A stretch of DNA of 64,000 nt from Cristatella mucedo. Taxonomy: Eukaryota > Bryozoa > Phylactolaemata > Cristatellidae. The stretch spans positions 3,790,001 to 3,854,000 of the forward strand of contig WPIO01000003.1 in NCBI GenBank assembly GCA_009760855.2. The letters run 5' to 3'. Below, piece after piece: positions 39,971 through 51,700 of the stretch; position 1 is the stretch's first letter, and each line of letters begins with the position of its first letter. The translations under genes were made by a program, and so were the position numbers. The notes beneath the pieces are model-generated. The model did not search any database. It saw nothing but the letters and a program-made list of their open reading frames with translations, and was not told where the DNA came from.

Positions 39971-42900
39971 CGATCACCAAGGTTTGGTGAGGCCGTGCGT
40001 AGTTAGTGATTGGGGCTGTCGCCTACCTGCCGGCAGCGCTGCTAGCGAACACCGTCTTCAGACAAGCTGCTTAAAGAAAATACAAAGATAAGCACGACTC
40101 GACGTGTGCGAGCTAAGCGTTGGCACATGAGTGCCTATGCAATACTAGCATTTATAATGTGAGTAGTCATCGGCTGAGCAGGTACCGGTGCAGCATTTTG
40201 ACTGCCTAAAAGGTATTTTGTAGAGTAATACTCGCATTTACAATGTGAACAGTCTTCTGAAAAGGCACCTGCACTGTTTACAGGTATTTTTGTGGGTTGC
40301 GATTGGCCTAATGACTAGACTTACACGGGGTGTAACTCTTATACGTAGCTGAAAGTAGGCTCTCTTGACTGGAGCTATGGTCATCTTGCAAACGGTTATT
40401 TTATAACAGGCACAAGTCGCATGAATAGGTTACATGCAGAGACTACAGGGGATAAACAGAGGTGCCAATTTTTAGGGCTAGGCTGTCCAACTTCCAAGTG
40501 TTTCTTGGTTTGTCTGTAACTGTTTGATTGGTCTTATCTTCATTTATCAAATGCAAATATCAGCAATGTTGCTGGAGAGCAGGTTTAAAGGCAGAAACAG
40601 GTCTTGCTAAGTTTGACGTTTTAATTCACGAGTCAAGCTGCTGGTTCAAGGTCGTTGATAGGAATAGCAAAAGGGAGACAGGGTGCAAGTTATGCAACCT
40701 CCTGCCTTGGTATGGATTTCTTATTGAGTGGCCTAAAAAATCTCTTTCGATGATTCAAGGACTAAACTTGAGGCCAAGGACACATTTAACATGTCAGTTG
40801 TGGTGGGCAGTAAAGAGAATGTCAGAAAGAGATCGGTGGGTATTGGTTGCTGGAGCCACGGTGCAACCTCCTTGTTGACGTTACAGTAGTCATCATTGGC
40901 CCCTAATTGGTTTAAATTGCTTGATGAAACAATCTCTGGGGTCCTGCTAGTTGTAAATGAGTCCGATAACCTAATCTTTGAAACCATTATCATACCATTG
41001 TCCTTTGCTGTAACGTACTGAGGAAGTGCTAGCTAGCCCAGGTGGTATGTGTATGGTGTATGCTGTCCTGTTTCACTTGTTGAACAAGGGACATGCTGTC
41101 CGAGCTACCGCTTTGAAGCTCGTCGTATGCAATGCGAAAGCAGCGTGCCACGTGCAGACGAAGTAAATGCTAAATGCTTCCCATTGAGGACGAAGATGCT
41201 CTGCAAGGCTTGGTAAACACCAGATTAGTTATGTTAGGGCATATACATGACATCCAACGATTACTCGGTTTCCTACGATCTAGATTAACCATGAAATTGC
41301 TTCACAAAGCCATAGAAGTAGACGGATGATGATGTGGCTGAGCAGTTTTCCCTAATTATGTTTGAACCCATAGTGTAGCTGGAGCTGCAGATTGGCTCAT
41401 CCATCGCCCAACTGAATGGGGGATACTTGCTATCCTGTAGTTTCTAAACAAGGAAATTCTACAATAATTGTTGTGGCATGCCCTAAATAGTTGGCGGACA
41501 ATCAGAATGCTTGGAGCTGAGTAAGACACGATGATCGTGCTTGTGGCGCAGGGGGAAAAACTCGGTTGGGGTTCGATTAGGTCCTGAAATTTCCTTGGTT
41601 TGGCTGGCCTAGCTTGGCTTTTGGTGCTTGTCTGTAGGCTCGTGCATGCAAGTATTCGTGTGTGAGGAAGAGGATGTAAAAATAAGTATTTTCGAGGTGC
41701 ATTTGACACATCATTTGCTCAGTAACTATTCTTTACAGGAGGCCTACTCCGGTATGAGCCAACTTTTTGTGCATGGTCGAAAATGGACTGTGTGGCTGCA
41801 TTTAGAGTAACTGGAAGAACAAAAAAAAAACACCTAGGCCTCACGGAGAGATATTTTCCCTTGAAATGGCTGAGTTGGTACTTGCAGTCTTATTTTCTTA
41901 CTTTCAATCCAGCCACTTAAAGGTTGTTTTTAGGCTTATGCACGGGAGAGGAGTTATTCTTGCAATTGCTGATGATACAGTGTTCTCCCTGTCACTGTAA
42001 AGACTAAGGAACTAAGCGATCTGATCAGATGCCAACTCGTGGCCTATTACATGGTGGGCCATAGCAAGATTCGGGCACCCTCGTGCGCTAGGAGCTGCGA
42101 GCACCTGCTGGAACTTGGTGTGTCCAAGGAAAGCCCCACATTAGTGCCCTTCAACTTGATCTTAGAAGATGCCACTGGGCAAGACGTTCAGTTTATATGT
42201 GGTTTGCAGGATGCTTTCCGAGCACAGTGCTATTGAAAAGTCTGCAAATGTCAGCCGTTAGTTAATCAGCCTGCACTAGAAAAAGCTGCCCGAAATGGCC
42301 CGAGGCAATCTGCTTCTTAGCTGACAACTGGGGCCGTATTGTTTGGGCAGACGGAAGCTCGTTGACAAGCCAGGCAGGGATGGGAAGCGGAAGTTTGTCA
42401 TCCGAAGAAAAAAGGAAGAGTACTACCTGGACTCCTTACGATCAGAGCTCATGTGTGGAGATGAATGTATGCGTGCTTGAGCGAGTTTTTTGGTTTCTAT
42501 GGTGCCAGGACTCTAATCAGAAATGTGGCTTGCTCTGCACCAGAGCTCTTTTGAGAAAAACGATCGTCACAAGTCATTTAATAAGAGTAATTTACACGGT
42601 AAAGTGCCTCTGTCAAACACTCCCTTTCGTATAGGCTGGCAATGCCCCAATCCGGTGATCCGTGATAGGTAACAGTGATGAAACAAAAACTATTGCTCTT
42701 TTGAAGGAGGTGGCTTTGGCCGTTTCTTACTATACACGTGTTGCTTCAATGCTGGCGGGCAATTGTTGTGGCATGACGAAGCAAATCTCGGTGTAAACCG
42801 TATCCCTCGGTGTAAACCATATGCCTTGGATTGAACCGTTATCTTTCATAGAATTGGTCAAACCCGATGTTATAATCATCATACTGTTTATAAAATTCAT

Positions 42901-43495
42901 TCTGGCACATCTTCCACATGCTTCATAATCAGGTCACATATATCAGGAAACACTAGTAGATCTTTTTTCCCTGTCAAATTGCCATAACTATGCAATTAAA
43001 TTTTCCTGAACAGAAACAAGTCTTCCATCGATTGTACCAGGTATTTGCTGAGCAGTTGCTCAACCGAAATCAAATGCTTGTGCTGCTTCGGGCCACTAGG
43101 CTGAGGGTTAGGCGGCCCTGGGTGTTAAGAAGGCTATGAGCTGCACTTCGGTCGTTGTTGCACGAGCGTCTCCCGAGTCATCACGATCCATCTGCATTTT
43201 CATAAAATCAAAGTACTTTCATTCTGTAATAATTAAAGCTGTACTAGCATCACTATTGGGTTCTTCAGCCAGCTGCATGTACATGCTTTGACCTACCGTA
43301 TGTATACATCGTAGGCGATTTCATGCTAGCAAATTAACACGAGCACCAGGCAGAGTAATTAGAAGCAATGCATTTTTGCCAGTGGTAAAATTGCAGTATT
43401 ACACACGGCCTACAAAGGGTGGGCAAGCCGAATGAGTTGTGTCAGCAATAAAAGCTCATTGTAAACAGTTTGTCGTGTCATGCACATACTTAACC
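39971..43495. other. Likely 5'-UTR intron of ARMC1; nothing recognised
   Basis: No exon or repeat family identified. Frames at 40528-40878 and 41356-41709 show no recognisable motif. Confidence 0.35.
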
Positions 43496-43496
43496 A

Positions 43497-43838
43497 GGCA
43501 TGCTGACAGTTGGCGACAGAAGCTTTAGCTCTGCAGGTCCTAAACTGTGGAGCTCGCTCCCACAATTCTTACGCAACGACAACTACTCTCCTACTGCCGA
43601 CTATGACTCATCCTTTTCAGCGGTCCTGAGCTGCTATTTCCATGCTACTCACTACCTGAACTGCTCTCCTGACTCTGCTATGCTTCCCACTTTGTCTTTG
43701 TAGCGTGAGACGAAGTCTGTTGGCTACCGAAAGCCGCTTAGGCTGTGAGTGCGCTATACAAAACTCTCCTGCGTAGCACCCACATGGTCTTTATGACTTT
43801 GTGGAGTTACAGACGGAGATACATTACATTACATGCTG
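43497..43838 (+). mobile_element. LINE-b 3' fragment
   Basis: Translates VGDRSFSSAGPKLWSSLPQF and ends ATACATTACATTACAT. A TAG stop and a small deletion sit in the module. Confidence 0.87.
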
Positions 43839-44429
43839 CATGCCCACCTAAATCACCAATAAACACAGCTAGCGGCTGCATAAGTCTTTTTCATCCGGGG
43901 CTGACAGAAACGATGCACGTAAGAATCCTTGAGCTTTTCTTTCTTTATTTCTTTATTTAAAATCCTTGAGCATTATGATAGGAGCTGCCTAGTTGGAAAA
44001 AGTGTGATCTGGTTAAGCAACAATGTCAAAGACTCGAAGTGAGTCCACTTCGACACGAACGCCATGTCAACCAATTAATACTTTGCCTTGATGTCATCTA
44101 CTTAGCCAACTCGCCCCAGAATACATCCTCAGGTTTTTTTGCCGTCTGTATCTATGAACGTGCATATGTTCCCGCATTCGTAATAATGCAACAACAATAT
44201 TTATTCGTTCGACAGCACGAGTCATGTAGATAGGAAGAACGTGTCATAATGCTGAGAAGAAGGCCCAAGGCAAACCAATGTGGTAAAGGCAAGCATAGAC
44301 ACTTATGTGAGCATATGAAGAATTTTACAACCGAAAAGCAAGTGACCTTGACCACGCGCTGCCTTATGGGAAGACAGTCGCAGAGGTTTGAAAGACGTGT
44401 TATAATGTGGCAGTTGTGACGTTCACGAC

Positions 44430-44900
44430 AGGCCAGCCTATCTGTCTGAGGTTTGCACCATCTTTAAGCATCCTATTTCGCAGGCAGGAAGACCTGCTAA
44501 GTGAGAGTTACGGACGGTTATCTAGATGTGAAACCACGAGTGCACGGACCATGGCTGTCCTACCCTATTAAAGCTGGCCCGAACTTTTGCAATACTGCTT
44601 AGCTGGAAGTAGGCACACTTGACTGTGGAGCTGAGTTTAGGTCAATCGGCTGACCATGTAGCCGAGCAACTTGATGGCGGTATTCTGCTGCCTTCGTTAA
44701 GTTCTTTGCGATTGAGTAGGTGCATGATGCAGCACTGCCAAGTGCTAGCAGCATGTCATGATGCAGTGCACTCTTCAGGCATGAGGTTACTTGGGCAAAG
44801 TGAGGCCTTACCCTCACACATCTGTATATAAACTCGGCTAAAAAAATTGCCTGCTCTGCTATCAAGTTGCTTGCACAGTGTCTTGATGTCGGATGGGTCA
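44430..44900 (-). mobile_element. Decayed LINE fragment
   Basis: The minus strand parallels the copy at 16030-16370 by eye: SAPQSSVPTSS corresponds to SRVSSLPTFSF, and a GCAGGCAGGAAGACCTG stretch to the LPACAIG region. Confidence 0.45.
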
Positions 44901-45681
44901 AATGGCAGTGTGGCCCACGTTTTCGCATATATACCTATCGCTAGCCAAGTACCAGAATAGCTTGCTGCCTCTTTTGTGAATAGCCTTCACAGTTCCACGC
45001 ACTGTCCAGTTCCAAGCACTGTTACAGTTCAGGCTGTGGGAGATCGATAGAGCCGTGGGCAAAGTTAATTGCTTTGCCCAACCAGCATGCTATAAAGCTC
45101 TTTTCATGTTCACTGTGAACCGTGCTGCATTTCATTCGCTTGCGATCAACGTATGAGGCGCTGTGGGTCCACTCGGGTAATCTAGGGGTTAGCCGTGCCA
45201 CTATGTGCAGCTAGCACCACAGACTTGTAGCTGATTGTCACTAGCCGTGTGCAGCCACAGAGTCTGGCCGAGCTTGAACACTGCAGCTGGTCCTCTAGCC
45301 ACGTGCACCTGACCTCTGGTCCTCCGCTCTCTACTGGCACAGCAGACAACTGCAGTTGCTGTTCTTCTAGTGGTGTACATACAGAGGAGCCTCGGTGGCC
45401 TCAGGTTCAACGTGGTCATCGAGCTGAAGAGTATCCTCGTACGAGGTCGATCCAAGCTTTTAGGCATGGCGATTGCTAGTGGTCCAAGATCTAATATGGT
45501 CACTGCACGAAATGAGATCAGCTGTCTGCCATCGCCCTTGTGCCAGAGCTGCCTGTCTGCTGTAGCGCAGTACGCAATCATTCTGCTGAGCAGCGCTCGC
45601 TCATAGCTAGGCTTGGCCGTTGATAGCGCTACCCAAGCAAGTCTCCAGCTCTGCTGACTGGCTGCTCACTGTCTCTTGCAG

Positions 45682-45766
45682 GATGTCGTCGACCCAGCCG
45701 AGTGACATTCTCTTTCACCTGAAGCAGTCAGCTGACGACCCAAATACAAGGAAAGCCGTTGCTCGA
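45682..45766 (+). CDS. ARMC1: ARMC1 exon 1 (start codon exon)
   Basis: Acceptor gtctcttgcag, then G and ATG at 45683; donor GCTCGA/gtaagt, phase 0. Encodes MSSTQPSDILFHLKQSADDP NTRKAVAR. The first in-frame ATG sits 1 nt into the exon. Confidence 0.92.
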
Positions 45767-48700
45767 GTAAGTATTCATGCAGCTTTGGACTCGTGACATC
45801 AGCGCCCCATAGCTGTCCCTCGAGGCTTACATTTTTGAGGGCGTCCGTGTCGGTAGTGCACGGTTCTGCAATGCAGTCCACTGCTGCTGCTGCTACTGCT
45901 GCTGCAGCTGTTGCTGCTGCTGTATTGCCAGAGCAGATCGATAGGCAGCCCTGTGAGCCTGCCATCGGCTCGCATGCTCCCGTGATTCGGCACGCAAGTA
46001 GTGCCTTTACTGTTCGTGTCTTCTTCTTGCTATCTGCCAGATTTCTGGGCTGTCGAAACGTTAGAGCAGCTTGTTGGCTTTGCTTTTCTTTTGTGAGCAT
46101 GGCGCCACTGCTGCTGTGTGGCCGAACTCACTTCTGGTCAGTGGACTGTGCTGTGCTGTGGACGTTAGTTAAGTCTACTACCGTCGCATATTATGGCCTT
46201 TAGCTGCCGTTCGTTGTGTGCCGGTACACCGAAAGCACCTCCATCGACCCTCACTCCTCTCTGTGTTTATTTGTTTCTCCTGCTTGTCATTGGAGAGAGT
46301 TATTCTATTGTGCCCCAGGCACTGGCCAACTGCGATATGTTTCTGAAGGGTCCTAGCAGTGACCCAGCAGTAAACTAAGTAATGCACAGGTTTGCTGATT
46401 AAACGGCCTCATCTATGTAGCAGCAAAAGAACCTAAGGGTCTATCACCACTGCCTTCAGTGAGCAATAAGGAATTGCCCTCTGCAAGACTCGATTCCACG
46501 ACCTGGTTCTTAAAGTGCAGCTAGTGAATGAAGAAGAAAGGGTACGTCCTGACTGGTGCACTGTAATTAAGTTGCACATTGCTGCCTCGGTCGTGCTGTG
46601 GAGTGAGAGCTCCGCATGTCGGACATTCGTCATGGATGATATTCTGTTCAATCGCTTGGCTGCCGTGACTTGAAAATATTGGTCATTTTTATTGTCTTAG
46701 ATTACTAATGATGTGCTATTTAGCTATGAATAATCTGCTTGCTGGACTGACCAGCCCTGCTTAATGCCTTGGATTTCCTTTAGGAACCTGTAATGCTGAA
46801 CACATCAGCTAACTATTGCAGCCGTTGGCTGCACCCAAGACTTAAAAACACGGATACGTCACAGAGACATCTGCATTGCATAGTGCGGGCAAGATCAGTC
46901 GTTGGAATGCACATGGTGACATGCCTGTCCTAACCTCGTGAGCTCGGTCATGTTTGATCCCTTCACCCCCACGTCTTATTTTTCTCTCTGTTTTTGCCAT
47001 ACTTTCACCATTTTGACAACCGTTGGCATTAAGCCCTTCATTATTTAAAACCTGCCTGTTGGTACTGCGATGTTAGCTGGCACCGCGTCAGCCGGCATGC
47101 AGTATGTGCAGTGTTGCACCCTGCCGGCTCTGCCGACGCCCATCCACATCGCTCGAGCTAACCCTCGGGCCAGCTCCGGGACTTGCCACTGCTCGACTGC
47201 TCGACAGCATTACATCGGCTCTCTTGGTAGCCGTACATACTGCTCGCTTCCACCTTGCTTGCGCCGCGTGCATGACTCATGATGCCACGTTCGGTGATAG
47301 ATAGGCAACCGTTCTGTGGTGCTGTGTTGTGCATGCATGTTTGCAGCAATTAGGTAGCATCTGGTCGCAGGAAAGCTGAGCCAGCTAGTTTCGCAAGGAA
47401 AATGCAGCCTGTTTTATAAAATGTGATATCACCGCAGAATCGTGTGCTCTTGTGTGTATGCTCGTATCGCAGCATTAGCTGCTGTTCTGCATTCGACTAG
47501 ACGACTGCGCTTTGCTGCTTGCCACCTGCGCCATCGTCACCGTTCGAGCTCTGTTGCCTGCATTTAGCTCGCCGTGGTTGACGTCCATGCCTGGACCTGA
47601 TGCGTTCAAGCGGTTGCTTTTCGCGACCTTGGTCCCGAGGTCGTGGGTTCGAATCCTGCAGTGGGCGATCCTTAGTCGCCGCTGCAAGCGATGGTGATAG
47701 CCGTAAAGGCTCTGCTGTTGCTATACAAAAGAGGCTGTTAAATCAGCTAGGACTTCCTTTCTTTTTTTTATGCCGCCCCCTTTGATGCAGGATGGTGCAG
47801 GCTGTTTCAAGAAGGATGCAGGCTGTTTCTTTGTTGCAATCTCTCTGCAAAGTCATTTGCTCCTCGTGCGCAAGTTCTCGTATTGCAGCATGAACTATCC
47901 TTTCCAGCAGTCCTGAGCTACTACTTCCATGCTACTTACTACCTCAACTGCTTTCCTGACTGTGCTATGCTTCCCACTTTCTCTTTGTTGCGTGAGACGA
48001 AGTCTGTTGGCTACCGAATGTGTACCGAAAGCCGCTTAGCCTCTGTTAATGTGCTATACAAAACTCTCGTGCGTAACACCCACGTAGTCTTCGTGGCTTT
48101 GTGAAGTTACAGACGGACATACATGATTTGACATGGGCTGCTGTTCAGTACACGACCTGAAGCAGGCGGTTCGAGACTAATAATAGTAATAATACATATG
48201 TTATAGTGCCCTCAGGGAACTCAATCTCTTTCTAGGCACTCGGCATTTGCTGCAAAGGAAGCATGTTCGAATGGTTAGCGGTAGCATGCTCAATGAACAA
48301 GCCGAGCATAACATGGTTAGAGGTGAAAATGCACGGGGTCAGCATGCAAATATGGTGGGCTAGCCGCCGGCAGAGCTGTCACTGCTGGCCCTCTGGTGCC
48401 TGCAGGTAGCTGACGGCTGCTAGCAAACAGCATTGGCGACGTCAGCACCTGGACCTGTCGCGTTTAAAGCTGGCTGCCCCCTCCTGCTCGTGTGCTGTGC
48501 CCACTGGTGCTCCTTACACTCGAGCGACCAGCGAGGGCAAATGTTCGACCTTATTTCACACGACTGGGCTTGATTGATCTTGCTTTTACTGCCCAGCGCT
48601 GTGGCCAGTTGTAGCACTGTGACCGTTGAGCTCCACTGGTCAGCCTTACGATGCTGGATGGTGGCTGGGTTGGGCTCGCCAAGTCTAAAGCTGTTTTGTA

Positions 48701-51700
48701 GCTGCTGCTGCTGCAGCTGGAGGGGTGGCTAAAATGTCAGCCTGTGGGAAGATGGGTGGCAGTATATGTTGTGAGTCTCTCTCTCGCACATAGAAAGTTG
48801 GCCTGCCTCATCTGCGGGCTGCCCTGTTAGGATTGGCTTGAGCAGGCTGCAGGAGATGCTTACCAGCTGGTATTAATTGCTGCTGCCCCTCGCCCCTCCC
48901 GATGGGATGCCAAGACCCAAGTGTGCAACGAGAAAGGGTAAAAGAAGCAGCTGCTTGTATTCCAACAGAACCCCTGGCCTATTCTTGCCCGGGCATCAGG
49001 GGGTGGCTTCTAGGCAGCCCTGACGTCAATCAATTAGTGCTTGCTGCTGCCTGATGCCTGATTCGTGTTCATAGACCGGCTGCATTTCATTTTAGTTGCT
49101 AGCATCTACTTACCTCGTTACCTCGCACCAACTATCCTCCTTCCTCCTCCCCCGTTTGTTGTAGAAGCAGTGCACACGTTTGTTTGTCTATTCAATTACA
49201 TCCTGTACATCAGCCATGTTGGGAAGAGTTATATCGATCTATCCATAGTCGCAGGAATCGTCTGATTAGAATAATAACTAGCCTGAATACTAACTAGCAT
49301 TTTTGCTCTGTACTGCTTTACACTATCGACCTGCTGATTCTGACAAGTTTTATTGTATGATAGCTAGCTTATCAACTCTGAAAAGAGCAACATCATTGGA
49401 GAAGTATCGGATAGCTTGAGCCTGCCTTGTTAGGTAACAATTTTTATTCCTTTAGTTTGTTTATCAAGCATGATATTCCTCACCATTCAATTTCATTTCC
49501 CTTTGCAGAAAATGTAAAGCGCCTAGAAAGAGATTGAGTTCTCTGAGGGCGCTTTATCAAGTGCATTATTATTATTATTTTATTATTATTAACAATGCTT
49601 TGTCGTTAATCCAAATCAGGTATCCAGTCCTCATTTACCTGCTGTGAGTTTAGTGACAGTCAATTGTTGCTATCACTAGTGAGAATCTCGATATTTAGCG
49701 GTTCTCAAGTCAATTTAAAACTATTTTCAGGCTTTGCAAGCTGTGAAAAAAACAGGTCTCTGCATGACTACACTGCTGTGTGCCACTGCAAGAATCCCAA
49801 ACTCGAAGAAAGGCGTGCTCCTGATTCATGCTATGCTCATTAGTTTTTTAGTATGTTGATCACAAATTAAACTGCAGCCTCTCAATCTTTGCCAGTAGAT
49901 GGCAATTGATGTAGAGAAGCACTACCACTGGTAGGCATAATTATAACATAGCGTATATCCTGAGTCTGGAGGCTCCAAAGAGCTCTGGACAAAGCCGCTG
50001 CTACTCTGGCAGGGGTTCTAAAGTACAAGTGAAGCCTAAGCACCTTGAGGTTTGAAATGGGACACTATTAGAGAGTGTGCTTGAACCCTTGGTCGGCTGC
50101 TTTGAAACTCTGATGTGCCGATGGCGCGAGTTACTGGCGGTGTCCTAAAGCCGTTTTTCATTTCTGCAGGATGCCACCATTGTTGGAGGTCTCGTACTGG
50201 TCCTTTCGGGAGACGATACAAAAACAGTTATCGGAGCATTGGAGGTATCATTTAAAGCTGCTTGCATGCACTGTGACCTCTGTGGCTCGCCCTAGTGTGT
50301 GTGCCTTCGAACGATGTGGTGTACTAAGCGTGATCATGTTGCTCTTTGTTAACGATCAGCGGTGGGCACTCTCTGGCCTTGTGGCACGAGTGTGCATAAT
50401 GCCCTGTTCCCCACACCTCCGCCAGTGCAATATCCGGTAAACATGCGGCTTTCCGGCGGACAGCTCCTTGTGCTATGCACGAGCTTACCGTAGGCAGTGA
50501 ACGGTGCACTTTGGTTACTCATTACTGTCTCAGGGCTTTGGCCCACTAGCATTCCAGGCTTGCCTGCTTGCGCCGGTTTTATGCAGCGCTCCGAGCTTTT
50601 TTACTGCTTGCTGTGACTCTGAGAAGGAGATGGAACTTTAGTTCAAAGGAAATGAGGAGAAGCGATTTGTGAACAGAATGCTCACACAGGCATTAGAGTG
50701 TTCGTCGGAGCTGACCAATCGCTCGAGCGAACAGCCCTGGTGGCGGCTCCCGTTCGAGTTGACGTTTTCAGATTTGAATGCACCGACGAATGTCAAGAGC
50801 TTGCGGGTCGCGCTGCTGCAGTATCTCGAGCCAGATAGCTTGGGACCTGTGCTGACCGGCACGGTACTGAATGGTACTGAAAGTGAGAGCTAAGCATTCG
50901 CATAGCACCATAAACTGAGCCTCTTCCTCAGGGGTAAAGTGCTTGCTCTTCACGACATAGGTCTTCACGACTCAGGTCGTGAGTCCAGCTGTGGTGAACC
51001 TTGATTGCCAACTGAAAGCGTGTTGATTGCCATGAGGGCTCTCTTTGCCACTATGTAAATGAGGCTGTTGAATTATTAACTTTTAAGAGAACTAGACCCC
51101 CCTTTTAGGAACTTAACAACACAAGCTGTAAAGGAAGTATGTCAACTGGCTAGTGGTAACAGCATGCTCAATTTCAGCATGCATAAGCAGATACAGGCCG
51201 ATCTGTCACCCACGGAGCTCGTGCTTTGTGGAACAGGAGGGTGTTTAGCTTGCTTTTAAATGTCTTTAAGTCAGGGAATGTCGTGATGTCAGTCGGTAGT
51301 GAGTTCCATCCAGGCTTCGGGAGCATAGGAACTGGAGGCACAGAGGTCTCAAAGGCATGTGAGGTTCGTTAGAGGCACAGCTAAACGACCCGAGTCCGAG
51401 GAGCAGTTGGTACGATAGGATGCCAGAGGAGCAGGTATTTGAGGTAGGTTCGCCTAAGAATTTGTGACATGCCCTTGAAATCGATACACTGCTAGATGGG
51501 GACTCGGTGCAGGTCGGTGGGAAGTGATGTAATGTGGCAGTTGCGCGGTTGACGACTGACAAGCCTTTGTCAACCAGCCTTCTCGATGCAAATCACAGAG
51601 GCAACTTGGCTTGAATCAGTCGTAGCCTTGCTGTGATGACAGCTAGGCTGTAGCTGTGTCAACTGATGAACTGATAAATTAAATTCGTTAATTATTGAGC

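Noticed and set aside
40528-40878. 116-codon plus-strand frame
   Set aside because: No recognisable domain; single frame without neighbours, in a likely 5'-UTR intron.
45799-46203. Poly-Ala/Ser frames near 45880
   Set aside because: CTG/CAG triplet run inside ARMC1 intron 1; exon 1 and exon 2 of ARMC1 join in phase without it.
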